From: UBA4582 sp047630175
GTDB taxonomy: Bacteria; Pseudomonadota; Gammaproteobacteria; Pseudomonadales; Azotimanducaceae
Length of the DNA: 8,211 nt
Reading direction: 5' to 3'
Assembly: GCA_047630175.1 (NCBI GenBank)
Contig: JBLHVI010000118.1
Location: 1-8,211 of the forward strand
Both the position numbers and the translations under genes were made by a program. The notes under the pieces are model-generated. The model searched no databases. It was not told the origin of the DNA and saw only the letters and a program-made list of their open reading frames with translations. This document shows, piece by piece, positions 1-6,881 of this stretch. Every line of letters begins with the position of its first letter. Within the stretch, counting starts at the first letter, position 1.

Positions 1-126
1 ATTAATTGCAGCGACGCTGAAACTCTGGCCATTGGTAACACCCATCAAGCACAATGGAAATCAGTGTTATTTGAGTTAGCATCTCAGCACTACATCGCGG
101 CGATACATGAAACAGTTTTTGAGTAA
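1..126 (+). CDS. 3' end of an unidentified gene (partial)
   Basis: Frame 1 is open from the first base to a TAA at 124-126 and encodes the last 41 residues of a protein whose start lies outside the window. The tail ends in HYIAAIHETVFE and has the amphipathic, helix-like composition of a real C-terminus, with no internal stop. I do not recognise the family. It runs in the same direction as the selenoprotein gene, with about 260 bases between them, so co-transcription is possible but not shown. The only support is an open frame at the window edge with protein-like composition. Confidence 0.5.
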   Translation: MNCSDAETLAIGNTHQAQWKSVLFELASQHYIAAIHETVFE

Positions 127-385
127 TCGCTATCGCGGTTAAATATGGCGCGGAACAGAGCACGAGATATGGATAGTCTTCAGATTACGGGGTTTAGGCT
201 TATGGCACTTCTATTTTCAAAGGTGGTTAGTCTTGCCGAAAAACCCCTCACGCAGCCAGTGTTAAACGGCGTAACAGATATTATGTTTTTTGGCTTTGGA
301 ACCACGCTCGCCACGTTTGAGTCACGTTAATCTTAAGCATCGACTATCCTCTCAACGCCCAATCATAAATCACGGTATCAATTCC
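127..385 (+). other. Leader region upstream of the selenoprotein gene
   Basis: No convincing gene is seen here. A 61-codon open frame at 145-330 has low-complexity, unconvincing composition. GGGGTTT at 189-195 and AAACCCC at 241-247 form a 7-bp inverted repeat with a 45-base loop, too loose to call a terminator. The frame of the downstream gene stays open back to a TTG at 290, but those 32 extra residues do not resemble the family N-terminus. No strong promoter or Shine-Dalgarno was identified. No tRNA, including tRNA-Sec, was recognised. Confidence 0.4.
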
Positions 386-1270
386 ATGCAGCCACCCCCA
401 ACCCAGTACATTGCGCAGACCACCGACACCTACGTCAAACTCGGCTTTAAACCCTATCAATGGTTTGAAGCAAGCAGTGAACCGGATTTCGCGCTTTTAA
501 CAAAACCGCTGTCCGAATCCAAAGTGGCGGTGATTTCAACGGCAGGCACGTACGTTCAGGGTCAGGTCGCTTACCACTACAAAGACGACACCAGCATTCG
601 CGCTATTCCCAGCAATTCCCCAACCGATAAAATCCGTTTTTCGCACATCATGGAAAACTACTTGATTGAAGCTCGCCAAGACCCGTTGACAGTGTTTCCA
701 CTAGAGGCGCTGCAAAGGCTCAAAAATGAGCGCATAGTCGGTGAACTGACCGAAAACTTCCTGTCATGCATGGGTGGTATTTACTCGAAAAATCGTGTGA
801 TGACAGAACTGATCCCTAATCTCGAAGCGGCGCTCGAACGTGAACTGCCAGATGTCCTACTGCTAGTACCTTTGTGACCGGTCTGCCACCAGACCGTGTG
901 TCTGATCGCTAGGTACTTCGAAGCCAAGGGGCTGCCAACCATGATACTCGGCAGTGCCCTGGATATTCTGCAAGCAGGCAAGCCACCACGGGCAACATTT
1001 GTTAACTACCCGCTGGGATTTGAATCTGGTCGATTCAAGGACAAACACAATCAGTATGAGGTCGTGGCTAGCGCACTGCAGGGTTTAATGACCATGAAAA
1101 CCCCAAAGATCGAGGTTTTACCCTTCGAGTGGCAGGCTGGCTGGGCGATGCTTAATGCCAGAGAGGAGGGTGAAAATGATCAACGCAGCGAACGTGATGC
1201 AACACCGCAATATCAAACTGAAGAAGATCGCGCTGCCGCCGAGCAGCCACCCAGCGGCCTAGACTTCTAG
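386..1270 (+). CDS. GrdB/PrdB-like selenoprotein with in-frame UGA (Sec164)
   Basis: This is a member of the glycine/sarcosine/betaine/D-proline reductase selenoprotein B family. Read from ATG 386 to TAG 1268-1270 it has 294 residues, with one in-frame TGA at 875-877 as residue 164. The part before the TGA carries family-like stretches: YVKLGFKPYQW, LSESKVAVISTAGTYV, VFPLEALQRL and DVLLLVPL. The part after it continues in the same frame as PVCHQTVCLIARYFEAKGLPT and later FVNYPLGFESG. The join gives U-P-V-C-H-Q-T, a UxxC redox motif (Sec164, Cys167) where the family has Sec or Cys. In clostridia GrdB and PrdB reduce glycine-type compounds or D-proline, but they work with pyruvoyl subunits that are absent here. 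The substrate is therefore unknown, and a cytosolic thiol/selenol redox role is inferred. ATG 386 is preferred over TTG 290 because the family-like sequence begins there. No good ribosome site is visible. Cys172 right after the motif is an extra cysteine. A nonsense mutation is the alternative, but it would have to hit exactly the Sec position. Confidence 0.88.
875..909 (+). promoter_or_regulatory. Candidate bacterial SECIS element
   Basis: Immediately after the UGA the mRNA can form CAGAC (890-894) paired with GUCUG (900-904), closing a 5-nt loop CGUGU (895-899). The helix extends weakly outward through A888-U906, C886-G908 and G885-C909 with two mismatches. The loop starts 18 nt after the UGA and has a G among its first two bases, as expected of bacterial SECIS loops. 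A perfect 7-bp hairpin, CGGUCUG (879-885) with CAGACCG (890-896), competes for the same bases but puts its loop too close to the UGA. Pairing was done by eye with no energy calculation. Confidence 0.6.
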
Positions 1271-1290
1271 CAGCTGCACCGTGTTAACAA

Positions 1291-1315
1291 GCCGCGAGCA
1301 AGACGTTGCCGCGGC
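1291..1315. terminator. Hairpin between convergent genes, likely bidirectional terminator
   Basis: GCCGCG (1291-1296) pairs with CGCGGC (1310-1315). After a single bulged A at 1297, GCAA (1298-1301) pairs with TTGC (1306-1309), closing the tetraloop GACG. This gives 10 bp in all. It sits between the selenoprotein stop at 1270 and the minus-strand stop at 1326. On the minus strand it is followed by TTGTTAAC, a short U-rich stretch. On the plus strand the U-tract is poor. It probably serves mainly the long minus-strand operon. Confidence 0.55.
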
Positions 1316-1325
1316 ACGACGCTTA

Positions 1326-2810
1326 TTACTGCCGAGTTAGACTCAGCATTTCGTCACGCGTAGGGCCTCGCTGATTGCGTGCCAAAGCATTACGACTGCG
1401 TCCCCGCAGCATGTAGAACATAACAATCAATCGTGTCCGCCGGTCCTGCAAAAACTCACCCGGCTTTTCCAACAGATTAACAGTACGCATAAAACCGCGA
1501 TTGACCCGCAAATTATAGCGGGCGGCCGCCATCAAGGCATCGCCGAATGCCAAACCAAATTTCTGTTTGAAATTCTTAGGCTTTTCATGCAAACGTCCCT
1601 CGGCGCTGGCCAGAGACCGACGAATGCCATTCTTGTCTTCCGTTAGGCTGGCTTCAAAGATGGGCCTGATAGCCTCTTCACTGCGGCCGCTGAAAGCCAG
1701 CGCACGCGCCACGGGATCCTGAATTTCGGACACGGTGTCGGCAAGAATATGCGCATGCAGTATGCCTGTGCTGCAACCCCTGCCGTAAAGTGGATTGGTG
1801 CGAATGGCCGCGTCACCAACAGCGAAGATATTTTGGGCAATGGGTTTACCATCAACCACATAATGCCGCCAAACGGCACGAATATCAGCCATACCGAAGG
1901 AGTCAGTGGTGGCATCCACCTGCCCTGGCGTCAGCCAAGGCGTTAAGCCAGGAATGCTTCGACAAACCGCGTCGAACGTATCGCTGTCTTTAATGGCCTC
2001 GTGCAAATCTTTCTCCACCTTGTGCAAGCAGACAATAATTGCAAAACTTGCATTATCACCGGGAAATACGCCGTATTTAATGTAGCCTAAGTCACCGCTG
2101 CTGCGATCTTCGGCATGGCGCGATGGCTCACTGAAGCCCGGGCGAAATTTATAATGGCGGGTGTAATAAATGATCTCGGCATTATCATTTTCTTCGATGA
2201 TCGATGGGCCAGCTGCGGCTAACCAGCGGGGAAAGTGCGTATTGCGGCCACTAGCATCAACGATGATATCACCTAGGATCTCAGCGCCATGCACATCGAC
2301 GCAGTCTCTGCGTACTTTCAGCCCACGAACTGCGAGCCCCGTGTTGGTATGCTCAGTCACTAACCCATCGATGGAAATATTGTTCACAAAGGTGATATTC
2401 GGTAGCCCTGCCACAAAGCGACGCATCACCGTTTCAATGGTGGCGCGTCGACACATCAGCACGAACAATTTCTCGTCACCTGGCGCTGGCTCATACTTGT
2501 CTTCGAGTTCGGCCGGCAGCATTTCCCTGTAGTCGACTCGGCGCGCGCCAGCCGCATAAAAAGCTTCTAACAGATCTGGATAATTGTCCTGTAGCAGGTT
2601 GCACATTAAACCTAAAAACGCGTGCGGATGGCGGAACTGCGAAGCACCGCGCCTTGGCCATTCAAAGAATGCTTTTTCAGCGTCCCCTTCGGGTGGTTCC
2701 GAGTCACGTTCCAGCACTGTCACCGACATGTTTTTACGAGCCATGGCCAAGGCCGTGCACATACCGGCAATACCGCTGCCGACAACGACGACTTTTTCTG
2801 AATTATCCAT
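1326..2810 (-). CDS. FAD-dependent oxidoreductase / flavin monooxygenase-like
   Basis: This 494-residue flavoprotein begins with a Rossmann FAD-binding motif, G11-S-G13-I-A-G16, ending in the acidic E34 that binds the ribose. Further FAD signatures are IVDASGR (183-189) and GDAAIRTNPLYGRG from residue 332, the GD motif of group A flavin monooxygenases and related halogenase or reductase-type proteins. An RHPHAF element at 60-65 is reminiscent of a subgroup of such oxidoreductases. No signal peptide or clear membrane segment is seen, so it is probably cytosolic. The reaction (hydroxylation, epoxidation or dehydrogenation) cannot be decided. It is the last gene of the six-gene operon, starting 5 bp after the stop of the epoxide hydrolase gene. 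GGGTGG about 9 bases before the ATG is a weak ribosome site, so coupling to upstream translation is likely. An epoxidising or hydroxylating role would fit the neighbouring hydrolase, but this is inference. Confidence 0.85.
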   Translation of the reverse strand: MDNSEKVVVVGSGIAGMCTALAMARKNMSVTVLERDSEPPEGDAEKAFFEWPRRGASQFRHPHAFLGLMCNLLQDNYPDLLEAFYAAGARRVDYREMLPAELEDKYEPAPGDEKLFVLMCRRATIETVMRRFVAGLPNITFVNNISIDGLVTEHTNTGLAVRGLKVRRDCVDVHGAEILGDIIVDASGRNTHFPRWLAAAGPSIIEENDNAEIIYYTRHYKFRPGFSEPSRHAEDRSSGDLGYIKYGVFPGDNASFAIIVCLHKVEKDLHEAIKDSDTFDAVCRSIPGLTPWLTPGQVDATTDSFGMADIRAVWRHYVVDGKPIAQNIFAVGDAAIRTNPLYGRGCSTGILHAHILADTVSEIQDPVARALAFSGRSEEAIRPIFEASLTEDKNGIRRSLASAEGRLHEKPKNFKQKFGLAFGDALMAAARYNLRVNRGFMRTVNLLEKPGEFLQDRRTRLIVMFYMLRGRSRNALARNQRGPTRDEMLSLTRQ

Positions 2811-2815
2811 CGTAC

Positions 2816-3805
2816 TTAACCACCCGCTATTGATGAAAGAAACCGCAGTACTGCCGCGTTGACAGCCTCAGGCGCTTCCTGTTGAGTCCAATGACCTGCG
2901 CCAGGGATTCGCTCATTGATGCGCAGGTCCGTGACATGCTCGGGCATTGACTTCAAGGCCTCGGCTGCCATTAACAAAACGCCGTCCTGGTCGCCGGCAA
3001 CGAACATGGCCGGCTGATGAACCTGAGTAGGAGAGTCTTTTGTCAGCGCCCAGGTAAGATCATGATTACGATAGTAGTTCAACGGTCCACGGAAACCTGA
3101 TTTCGCAAACTCTGCGGTGTAAAACGCTAGATCCTCCTCTGACAGCCAACTCGGCAGTGTTGCAGGTAGCGGGACACTGCTAAACATATCATCGTCCGGC
3201 CCCTTAGGCGTCAACTCGGTCAGGTCGGTTTCACCTCCGGCTAAGACTAGAAACTTCTTCAGACAGCCGTGGATATCCCCCTCAAATTCAGCTTCCGCGA
3301 TACCCTCATCAAAAAAATACAACTGGTAGAAGAACTGATCCTTGAAAATCTGTCGTAGCATGGGCATGGGCTCCACCGGCGATCGCGGTGAAAAGGGTAC
3401 TGACAAAGCACCAACAGCGCTGACTTGGTCTGGGAAGTCACGGGCACAAGCCCAGGCCGTGGGCGCGCCCCAGTCGTGACCGATGACTATGGCCGTTTTA
3501 TGGCCAAGGGCAGGAATCAACCCAATGATGTCGTTCACCACCTCGACCTGCGTATAGGCTGCGATCTCATGGGGCATATCACTCTTACCATAGCCACGCA
3601 TATCTGGTGCCACGACGTGATAACCAGCGGCAGCAAGGGGCGCCATCTGGTGACGCCAGGAGTACCACGATTCAGGAAAACCATGTAACAACAATACAAG
3701 GGGGCCCTCGCCCTGCTCAGCCACATTAAGGCTGATGCCATTGGTGGGCACGCGACGCTGGGTAATTCCGGCGATGTCAAAGGGCTTACTCGCGGCAGAG
3801 CTCAC
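2816..3805 (-). CDS. Soluble epoxide hydrolase-like alpha/beta hydrolase
   Basis: This 329-residue alpha/beta hydrolase has epoxide hydrolase hallmarks. The oxyanion motif H41-G-F-P44 is followed by the nucleophile elbow G-H-D111-W-G-A. The cap holds QLYFFDEGIAEAE around Y163 and LNYYRN with Y245, the two tyrosines that activate the epoxide oxygen. The catalytic acid is probably D274 (GDQDGV) and the base is H305 in GAGHW. The cap stretch closely resembles that of mammalian soluble epoxide hydrolase. The predicted reaction is hydrolysis of an epoxide to a vicinal diol through an aspartyl ester, in the cytosol. Haloalkane dehalogenases share the Asp nucleophile, but the paired cap tyrosines and the HGFP motif favour an epoxide hydrolase. 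The start is a GTG whose first bases overlap the stop of the upstream amidohydrolase gene (GTGA, 4 bp), indicating translational coupling. The natural substrate is unknown. Confidence 0.9.
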   Translation of the reverse strand: MSSAASKPFDIAGITQRRVPTNGISLNVAEQGEGPLVLLLHGFPESWYSWRHQMAPLAAAGYHVVAPDMRGYGKSDMPHEIAAYTQVEVVNDIIGLIPALGHKTAIVIGHDWGAPTAWACARDFPDQVSAVGALSVPFSPRSPVEPMPMLRQIFKDQFFYQLYFFDEGIAEAEFEGDIHGCLKKFLVLAGGETDLTELTPKGPDDDMFSSVPLPATLPSWLSEEDLAFYTAEFAKSGFRGPLNYYRNHDLTWALTKDSPTQVHQPAMFVAGDQDGVLLMAAEALKSMPEHVTDLRINERIPGAGHWTQQEAPEAVNAAVLRFLSSIAGG

Positions 3806-5475
3806 AACCTTGCCCCCGGCAATACCTTACCGCGCGCCGATGCAGAATAACCGTCGGCCGCTGACCATGCGACAGCGCCGCCGACCAGCACAGTATCCAT
3901 GCCGATGGCGTCCCGCACATAGCGACTGCCATCGCCGGGCACATCCTGCGTGAAATACTCGGCACCACGATCTATTTTTGCAGGATCGAAAATAGCAATG
4001 TCAGCAACGTAGCCTGATTGTAAAAGGCCACGCTCAGCAATACCCCAGATAGAAGCTGTGTCGCTGGTGATTTTCTTAATGGCTTGCTCAAGGCCCAATA
4101 GCGCCTTGTCGCGTACAAAATGACCCAACAAATATCCCGTGTCGCCGTAGGTCGAGAACGACAAAATATGTGCACCACCGTCGCTGGCACCAATATGAAC
4201 TCGCGGATGGTTGAGTAGTCGGCTCACTTCAGCGTCATCGTTATGCCCCATATCTTCAGACAAGAAATGCGCCTCTAAATTTTCCTCAATCGACACGTCG
4301 ATCATGGCATCGACCGGCGAACACCCACGAATCTCCGCGATCTCACCAAGGGTCTTACCAACCAGTGACTGGTTTGCCTGAGTATTCACCTGGCGAAGCT
4401 TCAGTCGTGGCCAGAGTCCGGCAACTGCACTGGCCTCAGACACATACTTCGCGCGTTTCTCTGGGTCTTGCAGGCCAGCCATGATCTCATCCACCGTGCC
4501 GAAACGAATCAGCCGATACCAGGTCCGAAAGCGCATGAACAGCAGGCTGGGCACCGCCAAACTAAAGCTGATATCGATGGGTCGGGTTTGCACCTGCGGC
4601 CACACCCTGGCGCCGTTATCGAACTGCGTGTCAACCCGCGCCATTACCCGGTTAACGGCGTCAACATTGTCGTGACTCACAAATAGCGGTGAGAAAGTGG
4701 TGGGAATAGCATATTTCAATGATAGCGCGGCCAGCTGATCTACCCGCGCAATGGTCAAGTCAGCGTCATAGAATTCCGGCACAATTTGCAACATACGGCC
4801 ATAATCGCCCAACACTTGCGCCAGAGCGTCAAGCTCATTGGTGTCGGCATAGCGACTGGGCACGGGCTGCAAGTTCTCATCCATATCGACAAAGCTAGTA
4901 GACAAGCCAACAGCGCCGGCGTCGAGACATTGACGCAACAGATCTTGCATCGCCTTGGTTTCGTCCAACGTGGCAGTGCGCTGCATGGCAGCCTCATCCA
5001 TGACCCAAAGGCGCAGCACACTGTGGCCGACCAATGGCGCAACATTAATGGCTAGGTCCTGCTCAATGCGCTTGATATATTCCTCAAACGTCACCCAGTT
5101 CCATTCAACACCCTCGGCAAACGCTTTGAAGGGCATTTCTTCGATTTGATTAAACATGCCAACAAGCTTCATCCGATGCTTTTCTTGCAGGGGCGCCAAA
5201 GACAGTGAGCAGTTGCCTGGAACGATCGTGGTAACCCCATGCGCTAGCGCGGGTTTAGCACTACCATCCCAAAGCAACTGAGCATCGAAGTGTGTGTGGG
5301 GGTCAATAAAACCCGGTGCCACCACCTGCCCCTTAGCATCGATGGTTTGCAGCGCGTCTTCAGTAATGCGACCGACGCGCACGATGCGGCCATTGGTGAT
5401 AGCGACATCAGCGGCATAGGCGGGTAAGCCTGAGCCATCGATCACGAGACCATTTCGAATAATGAGATCAAGCAT
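3802..5475 (-). CDS. Amidohydrolase of the N-acyl-D-amino-acid deacylase family
   Basis: This 557-residue metal-dependent hydrolase is of the amidohydrolase superfamily, D-aminoacylase branch. The N-terminal beta-sandwich strand LIIRNGLVIDGSG is followed by GFIDPHTHFDAQ, whose H60 and H62 bind metal. C89 in GNCSLSLAP matches the cysteine ligand of D-aminoacylases. H151 (VGHSVLR) and H268 (FVSH) are candidate further metal-site histidines. D432 in SDGGAHI is the catalytic aspartate. The C-terminal part (ADIAIFDP, then GGAVAW) returns to the sandwich domain. D-aminoacylases cleave N-acyl-D-amino acids, but many family members of this length act on other amides or cyclic compounds, so the substrate is open. 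The ATG at 5475 is preceded by GAGGGA 7 bases upstream. The gene follows the small-protein pair after 77 bp and overlaps the next gene by 4 bp. Confidence 0.87.
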   Translation of the reverse strand: MLDLIIRNGLVIDGSGLPAYAADVAITNGRIVRVGRITEDALQTIDAKGQVVAPGFIDPHTHFDAQLLWDGSAKPALAHGVTTIVPGNCSLSLAPLQEKHRMKLVGMFNQIEEMPFKAFAEGVEWNWVTFEEYIKRIEQDLAINVAPLVGHSVLRLWVMDEAAMQRTATLDETKAMQDLLRQCLDAGAVGLSTSFVDMDENLQPVPSRYADTNELDALAQVLGDYGRMLQIVPEFYDADLTIARVDQLAALSLKYAIPTTFSPLFVSHDNVDAVNRVMARVDTQFDNGARVWPQVQTRPIDISFSLAVPSLLFMRFRTWYRLIRFGTVDEIMAGLQDPEKRAKYVSEASAVAGLWPRLKLRQVNTQANQSLVGKTLGEIAEIRGCSPVDAMIDVSIEENLEAHFLSEDMGHNDDAEVSRLLNHPRVHIGASDGGAHILSFSTYGDTGYLLGHFVRDKALLGLEQAIKKITSDTASIWGIAERGLLQSGYVADIAIFDPAKIDRGAEYFTQDVPGDGSRYVRDAIGMDTVLVGGAVAWSAADGYSASARGKVLPGARL

Positions 5476-5482
5476 GGTAGAT

Positions 5483-5488
5483 TCCCTC
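5483..5488 (-). promoter_or_regulatory. Shine-Dalgarno site of the amidohydrolase gene
   Basis: On the minus strand this reads GAGGGA, 7 bases before the ATG at 5475. It is one of the strongest ribosome sites in the operon and fixes the start. It comes after the only sizeable gap (5476-5552), which suggests independent initiation for the three enzyme genes. No terminator-like hairpin was seen in that gap. Confidence 0.7.
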
Positions 5489-5552
5489 AGTTTTATTATT
5501 AGGCGGGCTTGTTCAGCAGCGCTACGAGCTGTGGCGCGTTAGCTTCAGGCTT

Positions 5553-5801
5553 TCATAAGAATCGGTTCATGGACACCGCTAAGGCATCCCTTACCGTATG
5601 CCAGCCTTGACCCTGCAGTTGTTCCGCGTCAACGACCTGACAAATATCTAGCAATGCCGCCGTCGCGACCTGGTCTAAGCTGACTTCTGAAAGGCCACCA
5701 TTAGCGTGCTCCAAAGTCACCACCAGCTCAGCAATCCCCTCATGAGCAGCCGCTACTCGAGCTTCTTTAATAAATGCTTCACGCATGCCGGTAGGGCTCA
5801 A
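5553..5801 (-). CDS. Small protein of unknown function
   Basis: This 82-residue protein is not recognised. The sequence has an N-terminal charged helix (MREAFIKEARVAAAHEG), a strand-like AELVVTLEHANGG, then SLDQVATAALLDICQVV and a C-terminal helix. It looks soluble, with no signal peptide or membrane segment. The frame starts with TTG at 5801, overlapping the stop of the LysM-like gene as TTGA. An ATG at 5786 would give a 77-residue version. Neither start has a visible ribosome site, so coupling to the upstream gene is the likely way it is translated. Its place between two overlapping or nearby operon genes and its protein-like composition support it as real. It may work with the LysM-like protein. 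Confidence 0.6.
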   Translation of the reverse strand: MSPTGMREAFIKEARVAAAHEGIAELVVTLEHANGGLSEVSLDQVATAALLDICQVVDAEQLQGQGWHTVRDALAVSMNRFL

Positions 5802-6034
5802 TGACCGGCAGGCGGTTCAAGAAAAATAACGTCGCTCGGAAGAATAGGATTGCCTTCCCGGGGCGACCCCACCGGTGCGGCAGCGCGAGCAAAAACGTGC
5901 AAGTTCCAGCTCTGTAGCAGGCCAATATTGTCTTCCGCTGCACCACCTAATTCACGCTCAGCGATAGAGGCCCACGTGTCAGCCTCCTGTGGAAACAGCG
6001 ATCGACGCACTACCTTGGCAGTATTTTTTGTCAT
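5798..6034 (-). CDS. Small LysM-like protein
   Basis: This 78-residue protein has a layout that fits a single LysM-type fold. ADTWASIAERELGG (about 18-31) resembles the first strand-helix of LysM. IGLLQSWN (about 37-44) resembles the second helix with its conserved Asn. ILPSDVIFLEPP near the end resembles the closing strand (usually pG-vi-vPP). There is no signal peptide, so a role in cell-wall binding is uncertain. Cytosolic LysM-like modules also occur in phage tail and secretion-related proteins, but nothing else here is phage-like. The start ATG overlaps the TetR stop (ATGA) and has a strong AAGGAG site 8 bases upstream inside the regulator gene. It overlaps the next small gene by 4 bp. 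The family call is made by eye from short motifs and is moderate only. Confidence 0.65.
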   Translation of the reverse strand: MTKNTAKVVRRSLFPQEADTWASIAERELGGAAEDNIGLLQSWNLHVFARAAAPVGSPREGNPILPSDVIFLEPPAGH

Positions 6035-6834
6035 GCAGTGTTCTCCTTATTATTTTTAGTCACCGGAGTGGCTTGAATACTAGGAATGGTTTGCAGCATC
6101 GGGCTCATCTGGCGTAGTTGGTCTGCCAGTATCTCCTGAGTTTCTGCGTCTAAAGGCCCTTCCTTCATACGGACCATTAATGCGCTGTGCCACAGGGACT
6201 TCAGGTCAGCTTCTGCTTGCGCCAAATGATCGCGTAATATCTGACGACTTGCGTCTGTTGCAATCGCGAGCAAATTCAAAGCAACGCCGTAACGCATACG
6301 TGCCTCCATCTCTGGCAGGTTCAGGTAGCCCTGTACCCATTCTCGGGTTGTAGCGAACATTAGCTGAGTAACGGTGATTGTGAACGGGTCAAGATCGACA
6401 GTATTGCTGAGACTGCCCTTGTGCACGGCTTCTCGCAGTAATCGCTTCCACAGTAGATAAGGAGGACCGAGGATCATATTGCGCACTGCAGGCCGAGCAT
6501 CAAGCGTTACTTCGGCCATAGCTCCCCGATAATAACTGGGATCTTGCTTGAGATTTTCGGTCGTCAGCCGCACAGCTTCAAACATCACATCTATGCTGCC
6601 GGCCGATAGCTGACTCAGGGATTCTTGAAACTTCTCAAAATCCGAATTTAGCAACGCCACAAGAATCGCTTGCTTGGAGCCAAACAAATTATAGGGCGTG
6701 GCGAGACTAACCCCGGCCTGCTCCGCCAGCGAACGCATAGAGAAACCGGTATTACCCGAGTCATGCATCAGCTGCCTGGCAGCGTCGAGGATAGCAACTC
6801 GGCGTTGAGATTTGTTGCGTTCGCGAAGGTTCAT
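6031..6834 (-). CDS. TetR/AcrR-family transcriptional regulator
   Basis: This 267-residue regulator has an N-terminal TetR DNA-binding domain: RRVAILDAARQLM (11-23) is helix 1, and SMRSLAEQAGVS followed by LATPYNLFGSKQAIL (about 32-58) is the helix-turn-helix with the typical F-x-S-K-x-x-L end. The rest is an all-helical ligand and dimer domain, somewhat longer than the common 190-220 residues. Such proteins usually repress nearby genes until a small ligand binds. It is the first gene of the minus-strand operon, preceded by two AACGCGTT-centred dyads and a promoter, so autoregulation of the whole operon is likely. The ATG at 6834 has TGAGG 5 bases upstream. Its stop overlaps the next start by 4 bp. 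The inducer may be the pathway substrate or an intermediate, which is inference. Confidence 0.9.
   Translation of the reverse strand: MNLRERNKSQRRVAILDAARQLMHDSGNTGFSMRSLAEQAGVSLATPYNLFGSKQAILVALLNSDFEKFQESLSQLSAGSIDVMFEAVRLTTENLKQDPSYYRGAMAEVTLDARPAVRNMILGPPYLLWKRLLREAVHKGSLSNTVDLDPFTITVTQLMFATTREWVQGYLNLPEMEARMRYGVALNLLAIATDASRQILRDHLAQAEADLKSLWHSALMVRMKEGPLDAETQEILADQLRQMSPMLQTIPSIQATPVTKNNKENTA
6043..6048 (-). promoter_or_regulatory. Shine-Dalgarno site of the LysM-like gene
   Basis: On the minus strand this reads AAGGAG, 8 bases before the ATG at 6034 and inside the last codons of the TetR gene. It supports the choice of start and suggests that this small protein is made in good amounts relative to the regulator. 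Confidence 0.7.
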
Positions 6835-6862
6835 GGGCGCCTCAGTCGTGTTATCGCAGATT

Positions 6863-6876
6863 TAGAACGCGTTATA
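6863..6876. promoter_or_regulatory. Putative TetR operator, proximal half-perfect dyad
   Basis: TAGAACGCGTTATA is a 14-bp dyad centred on CGCG with one mismatch. It is closest to the TetR start and lies downstream of the -10 region. Together with the distal copy it forms a direct repeat of AACGCGTTATAA (6866-6877 and 6889-6900) offset by 23 bp, about two helical turns. That spacing would put two regulator dimers on the same face. Confidence 0.6.
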
Positions 6877-6881
6877 AATAT

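Noticed and set aside
189..247. Rho-independent terminator of the left-edge gene
   Set aside because: The 7-bp GGGGTTT/AAACCCC pairing has a 45-base loop and no following U-tract.
145..330. Short plus-strand open frame in the leader
   Set aside because: No ribosome site and no family resemblance, and it lies in sequence that otherwise looks non-coding.
386..877. Pseudogene truncated by a nonsense mutation
   Set aside because: The TGA coincides with the Sec position of the UxxC motif, the frame is intact on both sides, and a SECIS-like hairpin follows. Still possible if the genome lacks Sec machinery.
896..1270. Independent gene starting with GTG at 896
   Set aside because: It is the C-terminal part of the selenoprotein. 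It lacks the catalytic motif and a ribosome site, and the same frame continues from the upstream part through the TGA.
2170..2532. Plus-strand open frames opposite the FAD oxidoreductase, hydrolase and amidohydrolase genes
   Set aside because: They are antisense shadows of strongly supported genes, with compositions typical of reverse-frame translation.
2816..3805. Haloalkane dehalogenase
   Set aside because: The Asp nucleophile is shared, but the cap tyrosines in QLYFFDEG and LNYYRN together with HGFP match soluble epoxide hydrolases.
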